Shown here one piece after another: positions 1-7,790 of a stretch of 56,043 nucleotides of DNA. The notes under the pieces are model-generated. The model searched no databases. It was not told where the DNA came from and saw nothing but the letters and a program-made list of their open reading frames with translations. The DNA is from Alistipes sp. (GTDB lineage Bacteria > Bacteroidota > Bacteroidia > Bacteroidales > Rikenellaceae): NCBI GenBank assembly GCA_017465055.1, contig JAFTWZ010000012.1, forward strand, positions 1-56,043. The letters are read 5' to 3'. How positions within the stretch are numbered: position 1 is the stretch's first letter; the number at the start of each line of letters is the position of its first letter. Both the position numbers and the translations under genes were made by a program.

Positions 1-291
1 AGTCTGAAATTCTGGTGGAGTAATAAATGATATCAATACGTCATCGCGAAGAATTGCATCTACGAGCGGTAGTGATACCCACTTGGGTCTATGCAATTCT
101 GTGGCGATCTTCCTTTGTTTATACTTCCGCACTGATACGTAAGAGTTGTAATCACAATTCGCACCGCACGCACGACTATCAATCACACTCCGCACGGCTC
201 TATAAACAGCGGAAGACCCCCACGTCGGAGCATAGTGGCGTTATCTCACTCCGCACACTCATACTTGCTCCTCCTCGGGGTGACGATATTT
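1..291. repeat. Terminal structured repeat, copy 1
   Basis: This segment recurs in direct orientation at 55707-56030 with high identity. Its left part can fold into a branched structure. An outer stem is formed by 43-47/104-108 and 50-59/91-100. It encloses two small hairpins, 60-63/69-72 and 77-80/85-88. In copy 2 one C of the second small hairpin is a T, which still pairs by wobble. The outer ends (cgtcatcgcgaag at the left, the complement of ctcggggtgacg at the right) are imperfect inverted repeats. ORFs inside it look spurious. I infer a dispersed non-coding or MITE-like element. Confidence 0.75.
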
Positions 292-427
292 ATATTCCGT
301 TTAGCTACTATTTTTGCATGATTTTTTTTCAATCCCCACTGGAATTTACGACTGAGCCATTATTTGCCCACTAGTCTTGTCAACTATTTTCTTTAGCTGA
401 GCATATTTAGTCAATAAAAACACAAGA

Positions 428-463
428 CCCCATAGGGTAGCACTCGACGTACAGCCTATGGGG
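428..463. terminator. Stem-loop, possible terminator
   Basis: A perfect 9-bp stem (ccccatagg at 428-436, cctatgggg at 455-463) encloses an 18-base loop. It lies between the terminal repeat and the palindromic element downstream of pth. No strong T-run follows on either strand, so a terminator role is only suggested. Confidence 0.35.
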
Positions 464-477
464 CCTTACTAATTGTT

Positions 478-585
478 GAGGCTGAATAAAAAGTGTTTAG
501 CTCGCCTTCAAAATGCTCATTTACGCAAAGTAAACTCCGCTTTTTCAGGCATCGCCAGCCTAAAACTACATCTTTTTATTCACCC
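478..585. repeat. Palindrome-ended 110-120 bp element, copy A
   Basis: This is the reverse complement of the element at 9380-9499, with near identity apart from a short internal deletion near 496 and a decayed right end. The left end gaggctgaataaaaag is the terminal inverted repeat. The only ORF here is produced by the repeat and is not supported as a gene. The stretch 586-727 between this element and pth shows nothing else recognisable. Confidence 0.8.
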
Positions 586-727
586 TTTGAAGTCTAAGGG
601 ACGAGCTAAACGATCCTTAGCCAACCCCATTGTTATAGTCGCCTGCGTAGCAGCCTATTAAGAAACTATCTTTTGCAGCAACGAACAAACTCTTTCAATA
701 AAATTCAAAACAGCTTCTAAGTAGTAG

Positions 728-1291
728 CTACTTACCGTTGTAGGTATTCATCGTGCGGTCGGCGCCGATAGAGGCAAACGACAGCACAGCGTCGCCAAAG
801 AGTTTCAAACGCTCGGGCATAGCCTTATTCTCCTCGTCGCTAAACTCGCCAAGCACATAGTCCACCTGGTGGCCACGGGGAAAGTCGCCGCCCACGCCGA
901 AGCGCATACGTGCGTACTGATTATCGCCCAGTAGCTCGGTGATACTCTTCAGACCGTTATGCCCCCCCTCTGAGCCATTCTTACGCATACGGAACGTTCC
1001 GAAAGGTAGTGCTATATCGTCCGAGATGATAAGCAGGTTCTCGCGTGGCACGCGCTCCTGCTCAAGCCAGTAGCGCACAGCCTTACCCGAGAGGTTCATA
1101 TAGGTCGACGGCTTGAGTAGCAGTATGGTGCGCCCACGATGCTTGAGCGTAGCCATAGCGCCGTAGCGTACCGTAGTAAAAGAGATATTGGATGCCTCGG
1201 CTAAGGCATCCAACACTCTGAATCCGATGTTGTGGCGGGTAGAGGCGTACTCTGCGCCTATGTTGCCCAGCCCGACAACAAGATATTTCAT
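728..1291 (-). CDS. pth: Peptidyl-tRNA hydrolase
   Basis: A 187-residue protein of usual family length with an ATG start. It hydrolyses the ester bond of peptidyl-tRNAs released prematurely from ribosomes, recycling tRNA in the cytoplasm. Visible signatures are the N-terminal VVGLGNIG with Asn10, the catalytic His20 in the TRHNIGF segment, the YMNLSG segment, the DDIALPFG segment and the GGHNGLKSI segment, all standard for bacterial Pth. The gene lies 24 bp downstream of rplY on the same strand, a common bacterial pairing, so the two are probably co-transcribed from the promoter at 1963-1992. Nothing unusual is seen. Confidence 0.97.
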   Translation of the reverse strand: MKYLVVGLGNIGAEYASTRHNIGFRVLDALAEASNISFTTVRYGAMATLKHRGRTILLLKPSTYMNLSGKAVRYWLEQERVPRENLLIISDDIALPFGTFRMRKNGSEGGHNGLKSITELLGDNQYARMRFGVGGDFPRGHQVDYVLGEFSDEENKAMPERLKLFGDAVLSFASIGADRTMNTYNGK

Positions 1292-1315
1292 CTCCGATTC
1301 GGTTTAGCTCTGCGA

Positions 1316-1876
1316 TTACTGTGCAGCACGTGAAGCACGTGTTACGCGAACAGCGCAAACAGCGGTAGTTGCAGGAGTTACGAATGTGAGGTTCTCGCGC
1401 TTGATATCGCCTACGAAGATTGTCTGACCAACCTTCAAAGGAGTAACATCAACAACGATCTCATCTGGAATGTACTCTACAAGAGCCTTAACGGTGAGCT
1501 TACGAGCTGAAAGCTGGAGCTTACCACCGATCTTAACACCCTCAGCGTTACCTGTGAGGCGTACTGGTACGTTAACTGCAACAGGCTTACCCTCCTGAAC
1601 GCGGTAGAAATCTACGTGGAGAACCTGCTCGCGAACTGGGTGATACTGAACCTCGCGCATTACTGCCTTCTCGATAACGCCGTCGATGTTGAGCTCAACG
1701 ATGTATGAGTTAGGAGTGTAGATGAGCTGGCTGAGCTCCTTAGCGTCGATAGTGAATGCCTTCTCCTCGCCGCCACCGTAAACGATGCAAGGTACCTGAC
1801 CCTCGCGACGTGCTGCCTTAGCATACTTCTTACCGAAGTTGTTACGTGCAGTACCGTTAATCTGAATTGACTTCAT
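1316..1876 (-). CDS. rplY: 50S ribosomal protein L25 (Ctc form)
   Basis: A 186-residue protein of the long L25/Ctc (TL5-like) type that binds 5S rRNA in the large subunit. The N-terminal L25 domain covers about residues 1-95, with the early motif NFGKKYAKAARREGQVPCIVYGG. A C-terminal beta-rich CTC domain covers about 96-180. The ATG at 1876 is preceded by a short AT-rich leader and a promoter with a TATCTTTG -7 box. The gene heads the rplY-pth pair. The assignment is by family recognition and gene order. Confidence 0.95.
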   Translation of the reverse strand: MKSIQINGTARNNFGKKYAKAARREGQVPCIVYGGGEEKAFTIDAKELSQLIYTPNSYIVELNIDGVIEKAVMREVQYHPVREQVLHVDFYRVQEGKPVAVNVPVRLTGNAEGVKIGGKLQLSARKLTVKALVEYIPDEIVVDVTPLKVGQTIFVGDIKRENLTFVTPATTAVCAVRVTRASRAAQ

Positions 1877-1962
1877 AAATACTTAAATATTAATAGTTTA
1901 ACTTCGATGTCGCTCAAGTGCGATAGTCACTCGCACCCCCATAGACATCTGCTTTTGGACGG

Positions 1963-1992
1963 CAAAGATAGTAAAAAAATCGCAAATGCAAA
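1963..1992 (-). promoter_or_regulatory. Promoter of rplY-pth
   Basis: Reading the minus strand, TTTG (plus coordinates 1989-1992) is followed after 18 bases by TATCTTTG (1963-1970). This matches the Bacteroidota housekeeping consensus TTTG / TAnnTTTG. It lies about 90 bases upstream of the rplY start. Confidence 0.75.
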
Positions 1993-2031
1993 TCTTTTAA
2001 CCCACTTTTCGCAGTGGCTCTGCACTTTAGC

Positions 2032-2856
2032 CTACGATATTGCGAAGTCGCGCAGGGCGTCGTTGAGCGAGGTCTTCTTATCGGTAGACTCCTTGCGGTG
2101 GCCGATAATCAGGGCGCACTGCACGCCATAGTCGCCTGCGGGGAAGTGCTTGGTATATGTGCCCGAGACCACTACCGAGCGTGGTGGCACATAGCCCTTA
2201 TACTCCACAGGCTCGGGGCCTGTGACGTCGATGATATGTGTCGAGCCAGTGATTACGGTGTTCGAGCCGAGCACCGCCTCGCGGCATACGTGAGCACCCT
2301 CGACAACGATAGAGCGTGAGCCTATGAAGCAGTTATCCTCGATGATTACGGGAGAGGCCTGCACTGGCTCGAGTACGCCGCCGATGCCCACGCCTCCTGA
2401 GAGGTGTACGTTCTTGCCTATCTGTGCGCACGAGCCCACCGTAGCCCACGTGTCGACCATAGTGCCGCTATCGACATAGGCACCTATATTTACATACGAG
2501 GGCATAAGTATAGCTCCTGGGGCGATATAGGCGCCATAGCGCGCTACTGCGTGGGGCACAACCCTTACGCCCAACTCCTCATATCCGCGCTTAAGCTCCA
2601 TCTTATCGTACCACTCAAGCTCGCCAGCCTGCATCGTGCGCATAGTCTGTATCGGGAAGTACATAATGATGGCCTTCTTGACCCACTCGTTGACCTGCCA
2701 CTGGCTCTTCTCTAAGTCGATAGGCTCGGCGCAGCGCACTAGGCCCTTATCTACGGCCTCGACGACGCGGCGGATGGCCTCCTTAGTCTCCTCCCTCTGT
2801 AGCAGCGTGCGCTCCTGCCACGCCTGCTCGATAATTATTCTCTCTGTCTCAAACAT
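2032..2856 (-). CDS. dapD: 2,3,4,5-tetrahydropyridine-2,6-dicarboxylate N-succinyltransferase
   Basis: This enzyme transfers succinyl from succinyl-CoA to tetrahydrodipicolinate in the meso-diaminopimelate/lysine pathway, which supplies peptidoglycan. The central half is a left-handed beta-helix of hexapeptide repeats, with the hallmark stretch VNIGAYVDSGTMVDTWATVG followed by GSCAQIGKNVHLSGGVGIGG and EDNCFIGSRS. I choose the ATG at 2856, giving 274 residues, the same length as E. coli DapD. The open frame extends nine codons further to a TTG at 2883, which seems less likely. It lies 42 bp downstream of dxs and is probably in the same transcript. Confidence 0.95.
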   Translation of the reverse strand: MFETERIIIEQAWQERTLLQREETKEAIRRVVEAVDKGLVRCAEPIDLEKSQWQVNEWVKKAIIMYFPIQTMRTMQAGELEWYDKMELKRGYEELGVRVVPHAVARYGAYIAPGAILMPSYVNIGAYVDSGTMVDTWATVGSCAQIGKNVHLSGGVGIGGVLEPVQASPVIIEDNCFIGSRSIVVEGAHVCREAVLGSNTVITGSTHIIDVTGPEPVEYKGYVPPRSVVVSGTYTKHFPAGDYGVQCALIIGHRKESTDKKTSLNDALRDFAIS

Positions 2857-2898
2857 ATCTATCTCTATCTTACTATTATTCAACGTTATCTTGTTCTG

Positions 2899-4764
2899 TT
2901 ATATACTCTCCAAAACCTTAAGTAGCGCCTTGCTGTCGTAGCCGCACTCGGCATATAGCTCCGCAGGCTTGCCGTGCTCGACAAAGCGGTCGTCGATGCC
3001 TAAGGTGGTAACCGTCGTTGTGCTGGCCGTGCGGCCCAGATGAGCAGCTATGGCCTCGCCCACGCCGCCACGAAGGATGCCATCCTCGATGGTTACGATC
3101 TTGCTAAAGCGGCTGGCAATATCCTCTATAAGCGTGGTGTCTAAAGGCTTAGCATAGCGAATATCGTATACTGCCACGCTACGCGTAGTCTGCTCGGCGG
3201 CCCTCAGCGCAACGTTGACCATAGGGCCTACGCCTATGATGGCTATGTCGCTACCGTCGCGCAACTGCTCGCCGCGACCCTCCTCGAGCGTGGTAAAGGG
3301 TGTGTCGCGCCACTCGACACCCTCGCCTATGCCTCGTGGGTAGCGTATGGCTGTGGGGTGATTGGCCTGCGATGCGGTGTACATCATCTGTCGCAACATC
3401 CACTCGTTGCGCGGTGCGGCGACGACGATATTGGGCACGCAACTAAGATAGGCAAGGTCAAAGGCGCCGTGATGCGTAGCACCATCCTCGCCAACGATAC
3501 CTGCGCGGTCGAGGCACAGAACCACAGGGAGGTTCTGGAGCGCCACGTCGTGTATCACGTTGTCGTAGGCGCGCTGCATAAACGACGAGTATATGTTGCA
3601 GAAGGGGCGTGCGCCAGCTACGGCAAGGCCTGCCGAGAATGTTACGGCGTGGCCCTCGGCGATGCCTACATCGAAGCAACGTGTCGGCATCTGGCGCATA
3701 AGTATATTCATAGAGCATCCCGAGGGCATAGCGGGCGTAATTCCCACGATGCGCTCGTCGTTGCGTGCAAGGTCGAGGAGCGTAGTGCCAAAGACATCCT
3801 GGTAGCGGTCGGCCTTGTACTCGCTCTTTATCCTCTCGCCTGTGGCCACGTCGAAACGACCTGGGGCGTGCCACGTCGCTGGATCTTGCTCTGCTGGGCT
3901 ATATCCCTTGCCCTTCTTGGTCTTGATATGCAGTAGCTTAGGGCCTCCGATATCCTTGAGTGCTGTGAGCGTGCGTATAAGCTCCTCGATGTTGTGACCA
4001 TCGACTACGCCAAAGTATCGGAAGTTGAGGCTCTCGAAGAGGTTGCTATTTTGTAGAAGTCCCTGCTTTATGGCGTTGCCCGTCTTGCGCACCAAGCGGT
4101 GCAGAGGGGGAATTAGCCCGAGACCCTTCCACAGTCCCGTCTTGAGGCTGTTGTACCAGCGCGAGGTAGACATCCGCACAAGGTAGCGGTCTAAAGCCCC
4201 TGAGGGCTTGTCTATCGACATCTCGTTGTCGTTGAGCACTACAAGGAGGTCGGTTGTGGGCGATGCGCCAGCGTTATTAAGTCCCTCGAAGGCGAGGCCT
4301 CCAGTGAGTGCGCCATCGCCGATGACGGCTACCACGTGGTGGTTTGCCCCCTGCATCTCAAGGGCCTTAGCTATGCCAAAGGCTGCCGAGATACTTACTG
4401 AGGAGTGTCCTGCGCCGAACGAGTCGTACTTGCTCTCGCCGAGGCGTGGGAATCCGCTGATGCCTCCATATGTTCTATTTGTGGTGAAGGCGTCGCGGCG
4501 CTCGGTGATGATCTTATGGGCGTATGCCTGGTGTCCCACGTCCCACACTATGCGATCCTCGGGGGTGGCATATACGTAGTGCAGGGCTATGGTGAGCTCC
4601 ACGGTGCCGAGGCTCGAGCCGAGGTGTCCGGGGTTTGCCGCGCAGCACTCGACGATATAGCGACGTAGCTCCTCGGCGTAGCTCTTAAGCTCCGCGAGGC
4701 TCATACTCCGCAGGTCGGCAGGGGTGTTTACTCGACTAAGGTATCTGTATTCTATATCGCTCAT
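2899..4764 (-). CDS. dxs: 1-deoxy-D-xylulose-5-phosphate synthase
   Basis: This thiamine-diphosphate enzyme condenses pyruvate and glyceraldehyde-3-phosphate, the first step of the MEP isoprenoid pathway. With the ATG at 4764 the protein has 621 residues, the usual length. It shows NPGHLGSSLGTVELT near residue 44, the ThDP/Mg motif GDGALTGG at 149-156 with LNDNEMSI about 25 residues later, a transketolase pyrimidine domain, and a C-terminal transketolase domain. The frame stays open to 4920, but the putative promoter box at 4826-4833 lies inside that extension, which supports the later start. The same pathway is represented by ispG in this window. dapD follows. Confidence 0.96.
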   Translation of the reverse strand: MSDIEYRYLSRVNTPADLRSMSLAELKSYAEELRRYIVECCAANPGHLGSSLGTVELTIALHYVYATPEDRIVWDVGHQAYAHKIITERRDAFTTNRTYGGISGFPRLGESKYDSFGAGHSSVSISAAFGIAKALEMQGANHHVVAVIGDGALTGGLAFEGLNNAGASPTTDLLVVLNDNEMSIDKPSGALDRYLVRMSTSRWYNSLKTGLWKGLGLIPPLHRLVRKTGNAIKQGLLQNSNLFESLNFRYFGVVDGHNIEELIRTLTALKDIGGPKLLHIKTKKGKGYSPAEQDPATWHAPGRFDVATGERIKSEYKADRYQDVFGTTLLDLARNDERIVGITPAMPSGCSMNILMRQMPTRCFDVGIAEGHAVTFSAGLAVAGARPFCNIYSSFMQRAYDNVIHDVALQNLPVVLCLDRAGIVGEDGATHHGAFDLAYLSCVPNIVVAAPRNEWMLRQMMYTASQANHPTAIRYPRGIGEGVEWRDTPFTTLEEGRGEQLRDGSDIAIIGVGPMVNVALRAAEQTTRSVAVYDIRYAKPLDTTLIEDIASRFSKIVTIEDGILRGGVGEAIAAHLGRTASTTTVTTLGIDDRFVEHGKPAELYAECGYDSKALLKVLESI

Positions 4765-4825
4765 CCGTGTTATCTTCTGTTTTGTGCTACGCCAAGCGCT
4801 GTGGCGTGGCGAGCTATTCATCCTA

Positions 4826-4833
4826 CAAATGTA
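4826..4833 (-). promoter_or_regulatory. -7 box upstream of dxs
   Basis: TACATTTG on the minus strand fits TAnnTTTG. It gives a leader of about 55 bases to the dxs ATG at 4764. A clear -33 TTTG is not visible at the expected distance. Confidence 0.5.
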
Positions 4834-4980
4834 CAAAATTTTTATGGAATACCGCACACCTATTGCAAAAACCATACTCCGAGGTTGGTGCTTGCGGGTT
4901 GTAAAGTAGCTATGTAACACCCGAAAAATGGAAATAGCCGCGTCGTGGCTATGGCATAACGTAAAAACTCGCTATAAAGA

Positions 4981-5011
4981 TTGTATAATTAGCCAAAAAT
5001 TATTACCTTCG
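4981..5011 (+). promoter_or_regulatory. Promoter of pyrH
   Basis: TTG at 4981-4983 and TACCTTCG at 5004-5011 are spaced 20 bases apart, close to the Bacteroidota consensus. The box lies 28 bases upstream of the pyrH ATG. Between dxs and this promoter a small 6-bp stem-loop (4934-4939/4947-4952) is visible. Confidence 0.6.
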
Positions 5012-5038
5012 CATAATTATTAAATGTAAAAAGCTATT

Positions 5039-5755
5039 ATGGCAACTTCAAAATATCGTAGAATACTGCTCAAGCTCAGTGGTGAGTCGTTGCAGGGTAA
5101 GCAGAATTATGGTCACGACGTTGAGGTGTTGAACGCCTACGCCGAGCAGATTAAGCGCATCAAGGAGATGGGCGTGGAGATAGGCATTGTCATTGGTGGT
5201 GGCAACATCTTCCGAGGCATCCAGGGCGCGGGGCGCGGCTTCGATAGAGTCAAGGGCGACCAGATGGGTATGCTCGCAACGATAATCAACTCGCTGGCGC
5301 TCTGTTCGGCACTCGAGTCTCTGGGCGTCAAGGTTAAGGTTCTTACTTCGATACGTATGGAGCCTATAGGCGAGTACTACTCAAAGGATAAGGCTCTCGA
5401 GTACCTTAAGGCTGGCTACGTGGTTATCATCGGTGGTGGCACCTCGAACCCCTACTTCTCGACCGATACTGCCTCGGCACTGCGTGGCATAGAGATTGAA
5501 GCCGAGGTGATGTTCAAGGGTACGCGCGTAGATGGCATCTACACCGCCGACCCCGAAAAGGACCCTACGGCTACGAAGTTCGACACCATCACCTTCGACG
5601 AGGTCTTGGCGCGCCGCCTCAAGGTTATGGATCAGACAGCATTTACGCTCTGCCGCGAGAATCACCTCTCGCTTATTGTATTCGATATGGATACCCCTGG
5701 TAACCTCGAGAAGGTAATTGTAGGTGAGAACATAGGCACGATAGTTACCGAGTAG
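5039..5755 (+). CDS. pyrH: UMP kinase
   Basis: A 238-residue amino-acid-kinase-family enzyme, the bacterial hexameric UMP kinase that makes UDP from UMP and ATP in pyrimidine nucleotide synthesis. It shows the N-terminal LLKLSGESL, the glycine-rich GIVIGGGNIFRG loop, the GGGTSNPYFSTDTASALR segment and a C-terminal region covering the MDQTAFTLC stretch. The start ATG is preceded by a promoter at 4981-5011. It is followed after 53 bp by a thioredoxin-like gene and then frr. pyrH and frr are commonly near neighbours in bacteria. Confidence 0.97.
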   Translation: MATSKYRRILLKLSGESLQGKQNYGHDVEVLNAYAEQIKRIKEMGVEIGIVIGGGNIFRGIQGAGRGFDRVKGDQMGMLATIINSLALCSALESLGVKVKVLTSIRMEPIGEYYSKDKALEYLKAGYVVIIGGGTSNPYFSTDTASALRGIEIEAEVMFKGTRVDGIYTADPEKDPTATKFDTITFDEVLARRLKVMDQTAFTLCRENHLSLIVFDMDTPGNLEKVIVGENIGTIVTE

Positions 5756-5808
5756 CGTTGGGTGGTAAGTATAAAAGTAATTATTAACACTATAAAACTA
5801 AGAAAGTT

Positions 5809-6411
5809 ATGGCAATTAAGACAAATCATAAGAAGCGCGGCTCAACATTCTCGCTCATATTTATGCTCGTAGTGCTTATCGCACTTGTTGCTGCAGTAAT
5901 CTTTTGGCCCGTAGACGGAGCCACAGCCTCGTCGGGCGTCTATACTACCGCTCAGGACGACATAGAGTCTACGACGCTCATTCACGCGGGCGATGTTGCC
6001 CCCGACTTTACCGTTGAGGCGCTCAAGGGTGGCGAGGTGACTCTCTCTGAGTTTAAGGGTAAGGTAGTCCTCGTGAGCTTCTGGGCTACGTGGTGTCCCC
6101 CTTGTCGTCAGGAGCTATCGCATATGCAGGAGGGTGTTATCGACCGCTTTGCTGGCCGCGATCTTGTTGTCCTCCCCATCTCGCGTGGCGAGAAGCGTGC
6201 GACCGTGGAGAACTTTATCGCAAAGACGGGCTATACCTTCCCCGTATACCTCGATACTAACCAGAAGGCGTATCGTATGTATGCCTCGAACTACATCCCA
6301 CGTAGCGTTGTTGTCGACCGCGAGGGTAAGGTGGTCTACGTCGCTGTAGGCTACGATGAGCAGGTGGCTCGCGAGATTGACGAGGCTATAACTAAGGCGT
6401 TGGCCGAGTAG
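5809..6411 (+). CDS. Membrane-anchored thioredoxin-like protein (TlpA/ResA type)
   Basis: A 200-residue protein with one N-terminal membrane segment (about 14-34), a short linker and a thioredoxin fold facing the periplasm. The domain starts with APDFTVEALKG, typical of the AhpC/TSA-TlpA group, and carries the redox pair C96-P-P-C99 in the context SFWATWCPPCRQEL. The cis-proline region appears as YIPRSVVVDREG. I infer a thiol-disulfide reductase acting on exported proteins or on cytochrome c maturation. The substrate cannot be told from sequence. It sits between pyrH and frr on the same strand and is probably co-transcribed. Confidence 0.88.
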   Translation: MAIKTNHKKRGSTFSLIFMLVVLIALVAAVIFWPVDGATASSGVYTTAQDDIESTTLIHAGDVAPDFTVEALKGGEVTLSEFKGKVVLVSFWATWCPPCRQELSHMQEGVIDRFAGRDLVVLPISRGEKRATVENFIAKTGYTFPVYLDTNQKAYRMYASNYIPRSVVVDREGKVVYVAVGYDEQVAREIDEAITKALAE

Positions 6412-6478
6412 CACACATTTACCCCTCCCCGAAAATTGAATATTTGAGAGAAACGAGATAAACATAAAAGGTAAAAGT

Positions 6479-7036
6479 ATGGATACCAAGACTATTTTGA
6501 ATGAGGCTACGGAGCGTATGCAGCGTGCTGTAGACCACCTCGTTGAGGAGTTGCTCAACATCCGCGCAGGTAAGGCGTCAGTTAATGTGCTTAATGGTGT
6601 GTTTGTAGACTACTACGGCTCACAGACTCCCGTTTCGGGCGTAGCAAGTGTCACCGTTCCCGATGCTAAGACGGTGCTTATTCAGCCCTGGGATAAGAAT
6701 ATGATTCGTGCTATCGAGAAGGCTATTATCGACTCAAACATTGGCCTTACACCATCGAATAATGGCGAGCATATTCGCCTCTCTATACCCCCTCTCACCG
6801 AGGAGCGCCGTAAGGAGATAGTTAAGAAGGTTAAGGCCGAGGGCGAGACTGCGCGTATCAGCCTCCGCAACGCACGCCGCGATGCTGTCGAGGCCTTCAA
6901 GAAGGCTCAGAAGGATGGTATGTCTGAGGATGAGCAGAAGGATGGCGAGGCACAGGTACAGAAGCTCCTCGAGAAGTACACCAAGATGCTTGATGTTGAG
7001 TTGGAGAAGAAAGAAAAAGAGGTAATGACCGTATAA
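6479..7036 (+). CDS. frr: Ribosome recycling factor
   Basis: A 185-residue protein of exact family length that, with EF-G, splits post-termination ribosomes. It shows the N-terminal three-helix-bundle segment with LLNIRAGKASVNVLNGV, the beta-domain QTPVSGVASVTVPDAKTVLI, and the C-terminal helix with PPLTEERRKEIVKKVK and a run of charged residues ending EKEVMTV. The start ATG lies 67 bp after the thioredoxin-like gene. Transcription probably ends in the strong stem-loop of the first tandem repeat unit directly downstream (7082-7119). Confidence 0.97.
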   Translation: MDTKTILNEATERMQRAVDHLVEELLNIRAGKASVNVLNGVFVDYYGSQTPVSGVASVTVPDAKTVLIQPWDKNMIRAIEKAIIDSNIGLTPSNNGEHIRLSIPPLTEERRKEIVKKVKAEGETARISLRNARRDAVEAFKKAQKDGMSEDEQKDGEAQVQKLLEKYTKMLDVELEKKEKEVMTV

Positions 7037-7040
7037 TTTT

Positions 7041-7664
7041 CGATTATAAGGCCGCATCTGCGGCACATCCCTAAAAGTAATAGACCTCGGGCTGTACTTC
7101 AAGTACTATCCCGAGGCCTATTCTTTTGCGATGCACCACATCTACAGCCTTCTAATCAAAAATACTTCGATTATAAGGCCGACATCTGCAGCACTTCCCT
7201 AAGAGTGATACCCTTTGAGCTGTACTTCAAGTACTATCCCGAGGTCCATTCTTTTGCGGTGCACCACATCTACAACCTTCTAATCAAAAATACTTCGATT
7301 ATAAGGCCCAGATCTGCGGCATTTCCCTAAGAGTGAGACCCTTTGAGCTGTACTTCAAGTACTATCCCGAGGTCTATTCTTTTGTGATGCACCACATCTA
7401 CAGCCTTCTAATCAAAAATACTTCGATTATAATGCCGACATCTGCGGCATTTCCCTAAGAGTAAGACCCTTTGAGCTGTACTTCAAGTACTATCCCGAGG
7501 TTTATTCTTTTGTGATGCCCCACATCTGCAGCCTTCTAATCAAAAATTTTTCGATTATAAGGCCGACATCTGCGGCACTTCTCTGAAAGTGATACCCTTT
7601 GAGCTGTACTTCAAGTACTATCCCGAGGTCTATTCTTTTGCGATGCACCACATCTGCAGCCTTC
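7041..7664. repeat. Five tandem units of about 128 bp
   Basis: Units begin with cgattataa at 7041, 7168, 7296, 7424 and 7552. The period is 127-128 and the last unit is truncated at about 113 bp. Every unit contains the near-palindrome gtacttcaagtac followed by tatcccgagg and ttctttt. There is no conserved open frame across units, and the spacing, length and near-identity throughout exclude a CRISPR array. Confidence 0.92.
7082..7125 (+). terminator. Stem-loop terminator after frr
   Basis: In repeat unit 1, agacctcggg at 7082-7091 pairs with cccgaggcct at 7110-7119 with one mismatch, and the inner gtactt/aagtac arms extend the stem. The sequence tattctttt follows. Units 2-5 keep the right arm but have ctttgag in place of the left arm, so only unit 1 forms the full stem. 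Confidence 0.65.
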
Positions 7665-7757
7665 GTCTACCCCCTCTTTAGCTACTCTTTAATTCTTAGG
7701 CTGCATCATAAAAATCAAAAAAACGCGGCTTAGTTCTCGGTTTAAGAAATTCTTTTG

Positions 7758-7765
7758 TACCTTTG
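7758..7765 (+). promoter_or_regulatory. -7 box of the CotH-family gene
   Basis: TACCTTTG matches TAnnTTTG exactly and lies 25 bases before the ATG at 7791, just after the tandem repeats. No convincing -33 TTTG is seen at 18-20 bases upstream. Confidence 0.6.
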
Positions 7766-7790
7766 TAGAATAAACATACACCGTTAAACA

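Noticed and set aside
27-374. Open frame in terminal repeat copy 1, and its counterpart at 55733-55942
   Set aside because: The frames diverge after the first part, and the sequence is better explained as a structured non-coding repeat.
428-463. tRNA or small structured RNA gene
   Set aside because: There is only one stem-loop and no cloverleaf or conserved tRNA positions.
473-661. 62-codon open frame across the palindromic element
   Set aside because: It is formed by the repeat itself; the inverted copy at 9380-9499 has no matching gene.
4765-4920. N-terminal extension of Dxs by 52 residues
   Set aside because: It has no similarity to the family, and a promoter box lies within it.
7041-7664. 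CRISPR array
   Set aside because: The whole 128-bp unit repeats with no variable spacers, and no cas genes are near.
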